Source: Acetoanaerobium noterae (GTDB lineage: Bacteria; Bacillota; Clostridia; Peptostreptococcales; Filifactoraceae). From it: a stretch of DNA of 64,000 nucleotides. Shown here piece by piece: positions 37,485 to 45,916 of the stretch. Under the pieces are notes generated by a model. It was not told the origin of the DNA. It made no database searches and was given only the letters and a program-made list of their open reading frames with translations. Within the stretch, counting starts at the first letter, position 1; every line of letters starts with the position of its first letter. A program made the translations under genes and the position numbers. The stretch is taken from positions 274,343-338,342 of the forward strand of contig NZ_FUYN01000002.1 in the NCBI RefSeq assembly GCF_900168025.1, given 5' to 3'.

Positions 37485-38249
37485 ATGGCAGTAATTACAG
37501 AATCTGCCTTAAGGACTCAGTTAAAAAGTAAAACTGCTACGGTCTATGCCGTAAATAAAGGTGATAAACTCACTCCCTCAGCTTCAGAATATCTCAAAAC
37601 CAAAGGAATAGAATTAATCTACTCCGATGATGAAAGAGCAGTGAATGATAAAGTAGCCTCTAAAGGGGATGAACCTCCTGTAAAAAGTGCAGATGAAAAT
37701 AAAATATCCAAAAAATATGTCTGTTATTATACAGGGGCTTGGTTTTCTGAAAAACCAGAATTTATGACTCAAATTGAAGGAAATAAACTGGTATACAAAG
37801 ATCACCAAAGAATCGCTTTTAGAGGTAAGCTGGATTCAACTGAAGCTCAGGCGCTCTATACACTTAGCCTTATAGATGATTCAAAAAAGCAGATTAAGGC
37901 AGGTCTAAAGGAAATATATCTGCATCTTAGAAAAATGATGCGTGCAGAGGTTTTAGGAGAGCATTTAGAAGAATTCTCTATGCTCTCAATGGATCAGGCT
38001 CAGCTAAGGGAGCTATCTCATAATCCTAAGAAATATTTTGGAAATGGCCATTTTATTTTAACAGGAGAAGAGGATAAGGATGTACTGCTTTTAAATATTC
38101 TAAGAACTAGGCTAAGAGAGCTTGAGATAGAGGGACTAAGAGCGTTTAGAAAAGAAAATACTGTAGATAGAAAAGATATAATGATGAATCTCAATAGACT
38201 TAGCAGTGCTGTGTATGTATTAATGCTAAAAGCAACCTATGAGAAATGA
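37485..38249 (+). CDS. eutT: Ethanolamine cobalamin adenosyltransferase EutT (254 aa)
   Basis: Makes adenosylcobalamin for EutBC. Residues 1-48 are the N-terminal 'LTP' module (VITESALRTQL...KLTPSASEYLKTKGIELI). Residues ~75-254 are the helical adenosyltransferase domain with SEKPEFMTQIEGNKLVYKDHQRIAFRGKLDS. The cysteine cluster CCxxC found in enteric EutT before this block is missing; only one Cys (YVCYYTGAW) is there. EutT proteins lacking the cluster are known in Listeria and other Firmicutes. GGAGGTG precedes the ATG. Confidence 0.93.
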   Translation: MAVITESALRTQLKSKTATVYAVNKGDKLTPSASEYLKTKGIELIYSDDERAVNDKVASKGDEPPVKSADENKISKKYVCYYTGAWFSEKPEFMTQIEGNKLVYKDHQRIAFRGKLDSTEAQALYTLSLIDDSKKQIKAGLKEIYLHLRKMMRAEVLGEHLEEFSMLSMDQAQLRELSHNPKKYFGNGHFILTGEEDKDVLLLNILRTRLRELEIEGLRAFRKENTVDRKDIMMNLNRLSSAVYVLMLKATYEK

Positions 38250-38266
38250 AAGCAAGGTGATAAGCG

Positions 38267-39169
38267 ATGAATGAAGAAATGATGAAGGAGCTCATATTAA
38301 AAATTATGAAAGAGCTCGATTTTAATAAAGATTCTTCTATTCTTGAAGCATCACCTGATGAAAAGGTCCAAACTGGAGCTTTTGATGATTCGTTTCAAGT
38401 AGAAGTCTCAGCAAGGCATATCCACCTTAGTAAAGAGCATCTTGAGGCACTTTTCAAGGATCAGGAAATAGGAATAAAAAAGGAGCTTTCTCAGCCAGGA
38501 CAGTATCAGGCGGATATTAGAGTAACTCTAATAGGACCAAAGGGAGTGCTTCAAAATATAGCAGTTCTTGGTCCATCTAGAAATAATACTCAAATAGAGC
38601 TATCTCTTACAGATGCTAGAGTTCTTGGGATTAATCCTCCTGTTCGTGATTCTGGAGATACAAAGGGAAGTGCAGGAGTTATAATCAGTGCTAACGGCAG
38701 AGCTATTGAGCTTACTGAAGGAGTTATAATTGCTAAGAGGCATATTCATATGACTCCTAAAGATGCAGTCTTAAGAGGAGTGAAGGACAAGGATTTAGTA
38801 AAGGTAAGAGTTGAAGGAGATAGACCTCTGATATTTGATGATGTACTGGTGAGAGTCAGTGATAAATACAGCCTTGCTATGCATATAGATTTTGATGAGG
38901 CAAATGCTGTTGGCCATAGACCAGATAGCAGAGGAAGAATAGTGTTTGATTCTGAAAGAATCAAGCTGGAAAATAAGCCTCTAGTTAAAGAGGAAACTAG
39001 CAGTGAGCTTAAAGAGTGCTTTATAGAAAAAAAGCTTATATCTGAGGAAATGATTAAGGAGCTAGTAAAATCAGAGCCTAAGATAGTCAATATTCCTAAA
39101 GCTAGCATATTGACTCCTCTAGCTGCAGATTTTATTAAAGAAAAAAGGATAGAGCTAAAAAGAGTGTAA
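38267..39169 (+). CDS. pduL: PduL-type phosphotransacylase with extra C-terminal LTP module (300 aa)
   Basis: Converts acetyl-CoA and phosphate to acetyl-phosphate, recycling CoA inside the compartment; it takes the place of EutD. Residues 1-19 (MNEEMMKELILKIMKEL) look like an encapsulation helix. The PduL core has two zinc-site repeats: VEVSARHIHLSKEHLEALF and GVIIAKRHIHMTPKDA, plus GPSRNNTQIELSLTDARVLG and HIDFDEANAV. Residues ~253-300 are an added segment, LISEEMIKELVKS...ASILTPLAADFIKEKRIEL, that matches the EutT N-terminus. Typical PduL is ~210-230 residues. Confidence 0.94.
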   Translation: MNEEMMKELILKIMKELDFNKDSSILEASPDEKVQTGAFDDSFQVEVSARHIHLSKEHLEALFKDQEIGIKKELSQPGQYQADIRVTLIGPKGVLQNIAVLGPSRNNTQIELSLTDARVLGINPPVRDSGDTKGSAGVIISANGRAIELTEGVIIAKRHIHMTPKDAVLRGVKDKDLVKVRVEGDRPLIFDDVLVRVSDKYSLAMHIDFDEANAVGHRPDSRGRIVFDSERIKLENKPLVKEETSSELKECFIEKKLISEEMIKELVKSEPKIVNIPKASILTPLAADFIKEKRIELKRV

Positions 39170-39204
39170 TCAAGTCTCCTAAGGCACTGCAAAGGAGTGA
39201 TGAA

Positions 39205-39474
39205 ATGAAAAAAATACTCATTACTAAGAAAAATATAAATGAGTACCTAGATGCAAAGACCTGTAGCCTAGTGATGGGGCCAGATATGATACTGACTCCT
39301 GGAGCAAAGGATGAGGTCAGAGAAAGAAATTACGCTATAGTCTATAAAGAGATTTCTGAATCTTCAGACGAAATATCTTTAGAGGACAGAATAAAATGTA
39401 TACTAAAAAATGACTATAACGTGGAAGATGAAGCATTACTAAAGCTACTGGTTAAAAAAATTGGAGCAAAATAA
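39205..39474 (+). CDS. Stand-alone LTP-module protein, unknown function (89 aa)
   Basis: Residues 1-50 (KKILITKKNINEYLDAKTC...MILTPGAKDEVRERNYAIVY) match the EutT N-terminus and the PduL C-terminus. Residues ~52-89 are an acidic linker and a short helix (DEALLKLLVKKIG) that resembles encapsulation helices. No catalytic residues are apparent. It lies between pduL and eutH; Clostridioides eut operons have a small unknown gene at about this place. A role in docking or cargo ordering is a guess. Confidence 0.75.
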   Translation: MKKILITKKNINEYLDAKTCSLVMGPDMILTPGAKDEVRERNYAIVYKEISESSDEISLEDRIKCILKNDYNVEDEALLKLLVKKIGAK

Positions 39475-39519
39475 ACTCAACACCAGATATAAAAACGGAT
39501 GAGTAAGGGAGGTTTTGCA

Positions 39520-40647
39520 ATGCCAAGCATTAATGAAATCATCCTGTATATCATGATTGTTTTCATGGTAGTAGGAGCAGTAGATAAGATTTTTGGAAAT
39601 AAATTTGGTTATGGGGAAAAATTTGACGAAGGCTTTATGGCTATGGGCTCACTTGCTATTGCAATGGTAGGGGTAGTTTCTCTTGCTCCTGTGCTTGCAA
39701 ATGTACTAAGACCTATAGTAGAGCCAGTGTATGTATTTTTGGGGGCTGACCCAGCGATGTTTGCAACTACGCTTCTTGCAAACGATATGGGAGGCTATCC
39801 TCTAGCTATGCAGCTTGCAAAGACAGAAGAAGCAGGTCTGTTTGCAGGACTGATCTTAGGAGCTATGATGGGGCCTACAATAGTATTTACAATACCTGTA
39901 GCTCTAGGAATAATTAAAAAAGAAGATCATAAATATCTAGCAAAGGGTGTTCTTGCAGGTATGATTACTATACCTATAGGATGTTTTGTTGGAGGACTAG
40001 TTGCAGGCTTTGATTTGACTATGATACTAAAAAATCTTGTACCAATCATCATAGTTTCAGCACTGCTTGCTGTTGGACTGTGGTTTATACCAGAAAAAAT
40101 GATAAAGGGCTTTACTGTATTTGGACAGGGCGTAGTAGTAGTTATAACTATAGGTACTGCAGCGATTATAGTTGAGACCTTGACAGGAGGAAAGCTAGTG
40201 CTTATCCCTGGAATGGCGCCTATTCAAGATGGTATTTTAATTGTAGGTTCAATTGCGATTACACTTGCTGGAGCTTTTCCTCTGGTGCATTTTATCACCA
40301 AGGTTTTCAATAAGCCTCTAATGCAGGTTGGAAAGCTTCTTGGCATGGGAGAAGTAGCCGCAGCAGGTATGGTTGCTACTCTTGCAAACAATATACCTAT
40401 GTTTGGACTTATGAAGGATATGGATGAAAGAGGGAAGGTTCTTAACGTTGCATTTGCAGTAAGTGCTGCCTTTGTATTTGGAGATCACTTGGGCTTTACT
40501 GCTGGAGTTAACAAGGATATGATTTTCCCTATGGTAGCAGGAAAACTAGTAGCAGGTATAACAGCTGTAATTCTAGCTAGCTTTATTACTCCTAAAAGCA
40601 AAATAGAAGAGCCTACAGCAGAGCAGCCAAATGTGATTTCAGAGTAA
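39520..40647 (+). CDS. eutH: Ethanolamine permease-like protein EutH (375 aa)
   Basis: Ten or more membrane helices, beginning SINEIILYIMIVFMVVGAVDKIFGNKFGYGEKFDEGF, with LLANDMGGYPLAMQLA, GAMMGPTIVFTIPVALGII and AAAGMVATLANNIPMFGLMKDMDERGK. EutH imports protonated ethanolamine when it is scarce. The frame is open from 39499, but the ATG at 39520 follows GGGAGG and starts MPSINEI. 45 bases after the 89-aa gene. Confidence 0.96.
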   Translation: MPSINEIILYIMIVFMVVGAVDKIFGNKFGYGEKFDEGFMAMGSLAIAMVGVVSLAPVLANVLRPIVEPVYVFLGADPAMFATTLLANDMGGYPLAMQLAKTEEAGLFAGLILGAMMGPTIVFTIPVALGIIKKEDHKYLAKGVLAGMITIPIGCFVGGLVAGFDLTMILKNLVPIIIVSALLAVGLWFIPEKMIKGFTVFGQGVVVVITIGTAAIIVETLTGGKLVLIPGMAPIQDGILIVGSIAITLAGAFPLVHFITKVFNKPLMQVGKLLGMGEVAAAGMVATLANNIPMFGLMKDMDERGKVLNVAFAVSAAFVFGDHLGFTAGVNKDMIFPMVAGKLVAGITAVILASFITPKSKIEEPTAEQPNVISE

Positions 40648-40666
40648 ACTCTGTCAGGAGGGTATT

Positions 40667-41116
40667 ATGAATCTAGATGAAAAGGTACTAGAGTCTTTAG
40701 TTAGAAAGGTAGTAGGAGAGCTTATGGCAGCCAAAATGCCAGAGTTTGAAAAGGATATTGATCCTAAGACAGGGATAATGTCTATTAAAGCAGAAAAAGT
40801 AGTATGTGAGAAATTTGATACAGGCCATATTAATGACAAGGTTTATTTAAAGGATGTACTAAGCCTTGATGAAAGCCCAAGACTAGGCTGTGGCATGATG
40901 GAAATGGATCACTCTGCTTTTGAATGGACGCTTAAATACGATGAAATAGATTATGTGATAGATGGGGTTCTTGAAATCAGGTTAAAGGATAAAACCATAA
41001 GAGGGGAAAAGGGAGATATTATATTTATTCCAAAGGATTCAGAGATAGTATTTGCTACTCCTTCCACTGTTAGATTTATGTATGTAACCTATCCGGCAAA
41101 TTGGAGTGAGCAGTAA
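40667..41116 (+). CDS. eutQ: EutQ cupin protein (149 aa)
   Basis: N-terminal helix MNLDEKVLESLVRKVVGEL (residues 1-19) looks like an encapsulation peptide. The rest is a cupin beta-barrel: GCGMMEMDHSAFEWTLKYDEIDYVIDGVLEIRLKDKTIRGEKGDIIFIPKDSEI. EutQ has been linked to acetate-kinase activity and to compartment assembly. The protein lacks the longer N-terminal half of enteric EutQ (~230 aa). GGAGGG precedes the ATG. A ~100-base gap follows. Confidence 0.9.
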   Translation: MNLDEKVLESLVRKVVGELMAAKMPEFEKDIDPKTGIMSIKAEKVVCEKFDTGHINDKVYLKDVLSLDESPRLGCGMMEMDHSAFEWTLKYDEIDYVIDGVLEIRLKDKTIRGEKGDIIFIPKDSEIVFATPSTVRFMYVTYPANWSEQ

Positions 41117-41215
41117 AGCTTAAAAATTTATAGAGTAAAAGGTTTGGCGTTTAGCTGATTAAAAGGATAATTCCTGCCTTTTTCTCATAAATCCTATCAG
41201 GAAGGAGGAGGGCTT
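41117..41215 (+). other. 99-base gap between eutQ and eutJ with a weak hairpin
   Basis: The largest gap inside the operon. AAAAGG...CCTTTTT (41160-41183) is a short terminator-like hairpin. No convincing A1/G4 hexaloop pair is present, so a second EutV site is not supported. Confidence 0.35.
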
Positions 41216-42061
41216 ATGAGCTCTTGCCTCAAAATATTTTCCTATTGCGATGAGCTAGTAGATGAATTTGAAAAAGTTATAAGCTGTCCTAAAAAAGAAA
41301 AATCCTCTGTATACTACACAGGAGTGGATTTGGGTACGGCATATGTAGTGCTTGCAGTGCTCGATGAAAATAAAAAACCAGTTGCTGGAGCCTATAGAAG
41401 AGCTTCCGTAGTAAAAGATGGTATGGTAGTAGACTACATGGGAGCAATAAAAATAGTAAGAGAATTAAAAAAAGAAATAGAAGAAAAGCTAGATACTGAT
41501 CTTGTTTATGCAGCAGCGGCGCTTCCACCAGGGACCACGAGTCTTGACTCTGGAGCGATAAAGCATGTAGTTCAGGGAGCGGGATTCGAACTCACTGCAC
41601 TTTTAGATGAGCCTACAGCTGCAAATGCAGTGCTTAAAATAAGCGATGGAGCAATAGTTGATGTGGGCGGCGGAACTACAGGGATTTCTATACTTAAGGA
41701 TTCAAAGGTTATATATGTGGCTGATGAGCCTACAGGAGGCACGCATTTTTCCCTAGTAATAGCAGGGGCATATAAAATGCCTTTTGAAGAAGCTGACACC
41801 TACAAAAGAGATGAGAAAAATCACAAAGAGCTCACTCCTGTAATTAAGCCAGTGGTTGACAAGGTCTCATCCATAATAAATACCCATATTAAAAACCACG
41901 ATGTAAGTGAAGTATATCTTGTTGGAGGAACATGCTGCTTTAATAATATAGAAGAAATGATTGAGAATTATATTAAGATACCTACAATAAAACCTAAAAA
42001 TCCTTTATTCGTAACACCACTTGGAATTGCACTTAATTGTACTCAGGAAATAATGGAATAA
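41216..42061 (+). CDS. eutJ: EutJ, Hsp70-like chaperone-fold protein (281 aa)
   Basis: Actin/DnaK-type ATPase domain: YYTGVDLGTAYVVLAVLDENKKPVAGAYRRASVVKDGMVVDY, ALPPGTTSLDSGAIKHVVQGAGFELTALLDEPTAANAVL, AIVDVGGGTTGISIL and YLVGGTCCFNNIEEMIE. Normal length for EutJ. Exact role unproven; perhaps assembly or cofactor exchange. GGAGGAGG precedes the ATG. Confidence 0.94.
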   Translation: MSSCLKIFSYCDELVDEFEKVISCPKKEKSSVYYTGVDLGTAYVVLAVLDENKKPVAGAYRRASVVKDGMVVDYMGAIKIVRELKKEIEEKLDTDLVYAAAALPPGTTSLDSGAIKHVVQGAGFELTALLDEPTAANAVLKISDGAIVDVGGGTTGISILKDSKVIYVADEPTGGTHFSLVIAGAYKMPFEEADTYKRDEKNHKELTPVIKPVVDKVSSIINTHIKNHDVSEVYLVGGTCCFNNIEEMIENYIKIPTIKPKNPLFVTPLGIALNCTQEIME

Positions 42062-42075
42062 AAGGAGCTGGTAAG

Positions 42076-42336
42076 ATGATAGCCGGAAAAGTAATTGATA
42101 ATATTTGGGCTACGAGAAAATCGGATTCTCTAAAAGGCCTTAAATTCATGCTCATAGAAGCTATAGGGGGCAAGGAATCTGGCAAGTATATCATAGCTGC
42201 AGATACTATAGGAGCGGGTATAGGAGAGAGAGTGTTGATTTGTGGTGGAAGCTCAGCAAGAAAGATGCTAGGCAAAGACGATGTGCCAGTAGATGCTGTC
42301 ATAGTTGGGATTATAGATGAGGATTGCATTTTTTAG
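42076..42336 (+). CDS. eutN: Pentameric vertex protein EutN (86 aa)
   Basis: BMC-P (EutN/CcmL) fold: MIAGKVIDNIWATRKSDSLKGLKFMLIE, IIAADTIGAGIGERVLICGGSSARKML and PVDAVIVGIID. Pentamers close the shell's vertices. The frame is open from 42037 inside eutJ, but the ATG at 42076 follows AAAGGAG and starts at the family's usual MIxGxV. 14 bases after eutJ. Confidence 0.96.
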   Translation: MIAGKVIDNIWATRKSDSLKGLKFMLIEAIGGKESGKYIIAADTIGAGIGERVLICGGSSARKMLGKDDVPVDAVIVGIIDEDCIF

Positions 42337-42363
42337 TAAGGTAAAAAAGCAGAGGTGAAAAAA

Positions 42364-43701
42364 GTGGACTTACAGCAAATAGTAAAAGATGCAGGGATAG
42401 TAGGAGCAGGAGGAGCTGGCTTTCCAACTCATGCAAAGCTCACAGAAAAAGCTGAGTACATCCTTCTAAACGCAGCTGAATGCGAGCCACTGCTAAGAGT
42501 GGATCAGCAGCTTATGGAGATTTATCCAAAGGAAATCATATTGGGCTTTGAAGCGGCAGGAAAACAAGTAGGAGCGTCACAAGCAATCATAGGAATAAAA
42601 AATAAGCATAAAAAAGTAATAAAAATTTTAAATGAAGCAATAGAAGCTTTGAACTTAACTGATTATGTCAAGGTAACTCCTCTTGAGGATGTATATCCAG
42701 CTGGAGATGAGCATGTCCTAGTATATGAGCTTACAAAAAAAATAGTGCCAGAGCTAGGAATACCACTTAGAGTAGGGTGCGTAGTTATAAATTCAGAAAC
42801 TGCATTAAATATTTACAATGCCATAAATCAGGTTCCAGTAACAGATACCTATTTGACTATAGCTGGAGATATAGAAAATCCTGTGACGCTCAAGGTTCCA
42901 GTAGGCACGCCAATTAGAGCCTTATTTGAAAAAGCAGGCATAAAGGATATAGATAGCTACGCAGTAATAGATGGTGGTCCTATGATGGGACCTGTGATGG
43001 AAAATATAGATGGCTTTGTAAATAAAAAAAGCAAGGGCTATATTCTTTTGAAAAAAGACCATTTTCTAATAAAAAGAAAAACAGTGAGCTTAGAAAGGGC
43101 TAGTGTTGTTAGCAGAACTGCTTGTGAGCAGTGCAGAATGTGTACTGATTTATGCCCTAGATATCTTCTAGGACATAATATGCAGCCTCACAAGATGATG
43201 AGAACTCTGGGTTATCAGCTTAAGGATATAAGTGAGCAGGATATTTCTCAGCTATGCTGTGAGTGCAATGTATGCGAACTATTTGCTTGCCCAGTAAACA
43301 TCCACCCAAGAGCTGTAAACGTAATATATAAAAAGAAGCTTCAGGAGCAGGGAATAAGATATGAGCCTATTAAAACTGAATTTACTCCGAGGGTGGCAAG
43401 GGATTTTAGATTGATACCTACAAAACGCCTCATTTTCAAACTAGGGCTTCATGATTATGACAGACCAGCACCTCTTGATTTTGATGAATACAAATCGTCG
43501 TACGTTGAAATACCTATGAGCCAGCATATAGGAAGGCCATCACAGCCTATAGTAAGCGCTGGAGAGCAAGTGAAAAAAGGACAGCTGATAGCTGTGATTC
43601 CAGAAAATTCACTAGGGGCAGCTATTCATGCTAGTATAGACGGGGTGGTAGTAAAGGTAGATGAAAAATCTATAGCGATAAAGGTGGGAGATTATGAGTA
43701 A
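42364..43701 (+). CDS. pduS: PduS-like Fe-S flavoprotein (445 aa)
   Basis: RnfC/NQO1-like fold: GIVGAGGAGFPTHAKL (FMN/NADH-site loop), LNAAECEPLLRVDQQLM and an SLBB segment. Two [4Fe-4S] motifs follow: CEQCRMCTDLCPRYLLG and CCECNVCELFACPVN. PduS is a cobalamin reductase of Pdu compartments and partners PduT for electron passage across the shell. Here it could reduce cob(II)alamin for EutT or reoxidise NADH. GTG at 42364 follows GAGGTG; an earlier in-frame GTG (42355) overlaps that site. Confidence 0.93.
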   Translation: MDLQQIVKDAGIVGAGGAGFPTHAKLTEKAEYILLNAAECEPLLRVDQQLMEIYPKEIILGFEAAGKQVGASQAIIGIKNKHKKVIKILNEAIEALNLTDYVKVTPLEDVYPAGDEHVLVYELTKKIVPELGIPLRVGCVVINSETALNIYNAINQVPVTDTYLTIAGDIENPVTLKVPVGTPIRALFEKAGIKDIDSYAVIDGGPMMGPVMENIDGFVNKKSKGYILLKKDHFLIKRKTVSLERASVVSRTACEQCRMCTDLCPRYLLGHNMQPHKMMRTLGYQLKDISEQDISQLCCECNVCELFACPVNIHPRAVNVIYKKKLQEQGIRYEPIKTEFTPRVARDFRLIPTKRLIFKLGLHDYDRPAPLDFDEYKSSYVEIPMSQHIGRPSQPIVSAGEQVKKGQLIAVIPENSLGAAIHASIDGVVVKVDEKSIAIKVGDYE

Positions 43702-44242
43702 CTCAATTGGAATGATAGAGCTTACCAGCATTGCGAAAGGCATATATGCAACTGATATGATGATTAAGGCAGCAAATATTGAAGTCGTAAGTGCAACTCC
43801 AGTATGCCCAGGAAAGTATATAGCGATAATTCAAGGAGATGTAGCGGCGGTTGAAAGCTCAATAAATGCTGGTGTAAGAGCATCTGAGGAATACTTAGTA
43901 GATAGCTTTATATTAGCAAATGTTCATCCGGCTGTATTTCCAGCCATAACAGCAACTACACTTCCAGATGGAAGCGGAGCCCTAGGGGTTATGGAATCCT
44001 TTTCTATGGCTTCTATGATTATGGCGGCAGACGCTGCGCTTAAAACAGCTGAAATACAAGCGCTTGAGCTTAGACTTGGCAGTGGGCTTGGAGGAAAGGC
44101 GTATTTTACATTCACAGGTGACGTTGCGGCTGTAAATGAAGCAGTAGAAGCAGGAAAAGTAATGGCTATGGAAAAAGGCTTGCTGGTTGATGTAGCAATA
44201 ATGCCATCCCCTGCAAAAAAACTTTGGCAGGCTCTTTTTTAA
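43694..44242 (+). CDS. pduT: PduT-like Fe-S tandem-BMC shell protein (182 aa)
   Basis: Two BMC domains in tandem (SIGMIELTSIAKGIYATDMMIKAANIEVV and ALGVMESFSMASMIMAADAALKTAEIQALEL). The Cys in ATPVCPGKYIA corresponds to the residue that holds a [4Fe-4S] cluster at the trimer pore in PduT. It would conduct electrons to and from lumenal PduS. ATG overlaps the pduS end by eight bases, so they are coupled. Last gene of the operon. Confidence 0.95.
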   Translation: MSNSIGMIELTSIAKGIYATDMMIKAANIEVVSATPVCPGKYIAIIQGDVAAVESSINAGVRASEEYLVDSFILANVHPAVFPAITATTLPDGSGALGVMESFSMASMIMAADAALKTAEIQALELRLGSGLGGKAYFTFTGDVAAVNEAVEAGKVMAMEKGLLVDVAIMPSPAKKLWQALF

Positions 44243-44337
44243 AATTATTAAGAATCCTATCCGTTTGTTTTAACGTACAGAGTTTAATATAAGTAAAAAT
44301 TAATGTGGGATTGATATTAAGAGAAATCTAAGCATAG

Positions 44338-44377
44338 AAAAAGAGCTTTGGAGGTTTAAGACCAAAACTCTTTTTTT
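44338..44377 (+). terminator. Intrinsic terminator near the end of the eut operon
   Basis: AAAAAGAG and TTTGG pair with CCAAA and CTCTTTTT, with a ten-base loop and a T-tract, ~95 bases after pduT. Confidence 0.85.
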
Positions 44378-44439
44378 ATTGTGAATAAAGCAAGGTAATC
44401 TCGTTATATTGAAATCTGTATTGCAATAACGGATGAGAA

Positions 44440-45666
44440 TTATATTGCTTTTACTTGATGGTAGGTTTTTTTGCCTTTTTTAATCATCAGTACCCCGTCG
44501 TTTAACATATCAGCAGTTACGTTAAAATCTATAGATTCAACCTTGATATCATTAACAGAGATACCTCCTTGAGAGATAAGTCTTCTTGCTTCGCTTGAAG
44601 ATGGAACTAGGCCAGTTTCTTTAAGAACTTCTAATATAGCTATTCCACTTTCTAGTCTAGATAGTTCGACTTCTGTAGTAGGAGCATTTGCAGAAGCGTT
44701 GTTGTTAGTAAATAATGCTCTTGCAGCTTCCATAGCAGCATCAGCATCTTCTTTGCTGTGAACTAGCTTAGTAACCTCGTAAGCAAGAACTTCCTTTGCA
44801 TGGTTTATTTCTGAGCCCTCAAGCGCTCCTAGTCTTCTTACCTCATCCATAGGAAGGAAGGTAAGCAGTGCTAGGCATTTCTCAACTGAAGCATCTTCTA
44901 TATTTCTCCAGTATTGGAAGAACTCATATGGAGTAGTTTTTTCTCTGTCTAGCCATACTGCACCAGCCATAGTCTTGCCCATTTTTTTGCCGTCTGATGT
45001 AGTTAGAAGATTAAAGGTCATTCCGTATGCCTGTTTACCCTCTTTTCTTCTTATAAGGTCAGTTCCAGCTATGATATTAGACCACTGATCGTCTCCACCT
45101 AGCTGCATAACGCATCCATGCCTTCTATTTAGTTCTAAAAAGTCATATGCTTGCATAATCATGTAGTTGAACTCTAAGAAGGATAGACCTTTTTCCATTC
45201 TAGATTTAAAGCATTCTGCAGTAAGCATTCTATTAACTGAAAAATGCATACCTATTTCTCTTAAAAAAGGGATATATTCCAAATTCATCAGCCAGTCAGC
45301 GTTGTTTGCCATGATTGCGTTATCTGCTGTGAAATCTATAAATCTGCCTAGCTGAGCTTTAAAGCGCTCTCCATTTTCTTTTATAGTTTCAGGGGTGATC
45401 ATTTGACGCATATCTGTTCTGCCAGACGGGTCCCCTATCATTGTAGTGCCGCCGCCTATTAGAACGATAGGCGTATGACCAGCAAGTTGCAGATGACGCA
45501 TCGCTACAGCCTGTAGAAAATGTCCTACATGAAGGCTATCAGCTGTAGGGTCGTAGCCTGTATAAAAAACAACCTTCTCCTTCCCTAATAACTCTCTGAT
45601 TTCATCTTCATGTGTTGCTTGAGCGATAAATCCGCGCTCCTTTAGAACATCAAATACATTCTCCAT
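44440..45666 (-). CDS. tyrS: Tyrosyl-tRNA synthetase (408 aa)
   Basis: Class I synthetase with HIGH motif variant [12 protein letters not shown], tyrosine-pocket segments [25 protein letters not shown] and KMSKS-type loop [13 protein letters not shown]-terminal S4 domain ([17 protein letters not shown]) binds tRNA. No T-box leader: the promoter lies only ~65 bases upstream. Confidence 0.97.
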   Translation of the reverse strand: MENVFDVLKERGFIAQATHEDEIRELLGKEKVVFYTGYDPTADSLHVGHFLQAVAMRHLQLAGHTPIVLIGGGTTMIGDPSGRTDMRQMITPETIKENGERFKAQLGRFIDFTADNAIMANNADWLMNLEYIPFLREIGMHFSVNRMLTAECFKSRMEKGLSFLEFNYMIMQAYDFLELNRRHGCVMQLGGDDQWSNIIAGTDLIRRKEGKQAYGMTFNLLTTSDGKKMGKTMAGAVWLDREKTTPYEFFQYWRNIEDASVEKCLALLTFLPMDEVRRLGALEGSEINHAKEVLAYEVTKLVHSKEDADAAMEAARALFTNNNASANAPTTEVELSRLESGIAILEVLKETGLVPSSSEARRLISQGGISVNDIKVESIDFNVTADMLNDGVLMIKKGKKTYHQVKAI

Positions 45667-45730
45667 TTTCTCACCTCTTTGTTTTAATTTTTATGCCAAA
45701 AGCAAGCTTCCTTGATTTAGCATTAAACCT

Positions 45731-45760
45731 ATTATAATACTATAATACATGGTATTTCAA
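45731..45760 (-). promoter_or_regulatory. Promoter of tyrS
   Basis: On the minus strand, TTGAAA (45760-45755), an 18-base spacer, then TATAAT (45736-45731). It leaves a short leader, too short for a T-box. Confidence 0.65.
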
Positions 45761-45867
45761 TAAAAATACTCACAAAAAATTTATGTTTGCCGATATAAGA
45801 TATGTGAATTTGTGCAGATTTGTCTGATAATTTCGCTTAAATTCTGTTATTATAACAATTAAAATGG

Positions 45868-45873
45868 TATAAT
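45868..45873 (+). promoter_or_regulatory. Candidate -10 box of the CorC-like gene
   Basis: TATAAT lies 44 bases before the ATG at 45917; the -35 position (TGTTAT) is weak. Confidence 0.4.
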
Positions 45874-45916
45874 AAGTATTGAAAATTATAAAGAATGAAA
45901 CTGGAGGGAAAAACTA

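Noticed and set aside
41117-41215. Possible second EutV site before eutJ
   Set aside because: A short AAAAGG/CCTTTT hairpin exists, but no pair of stem-hexaloops with A1 and G4 can be drawn; TTTA-GCTGAT-TAAA has G, not A, at loop position 1.
45667-45916. T-box leader for tyrS
   Set aside because: A good promoter sits only ~65 bases before tyrS, leaving no room for a T-box stem I and antiterminator.
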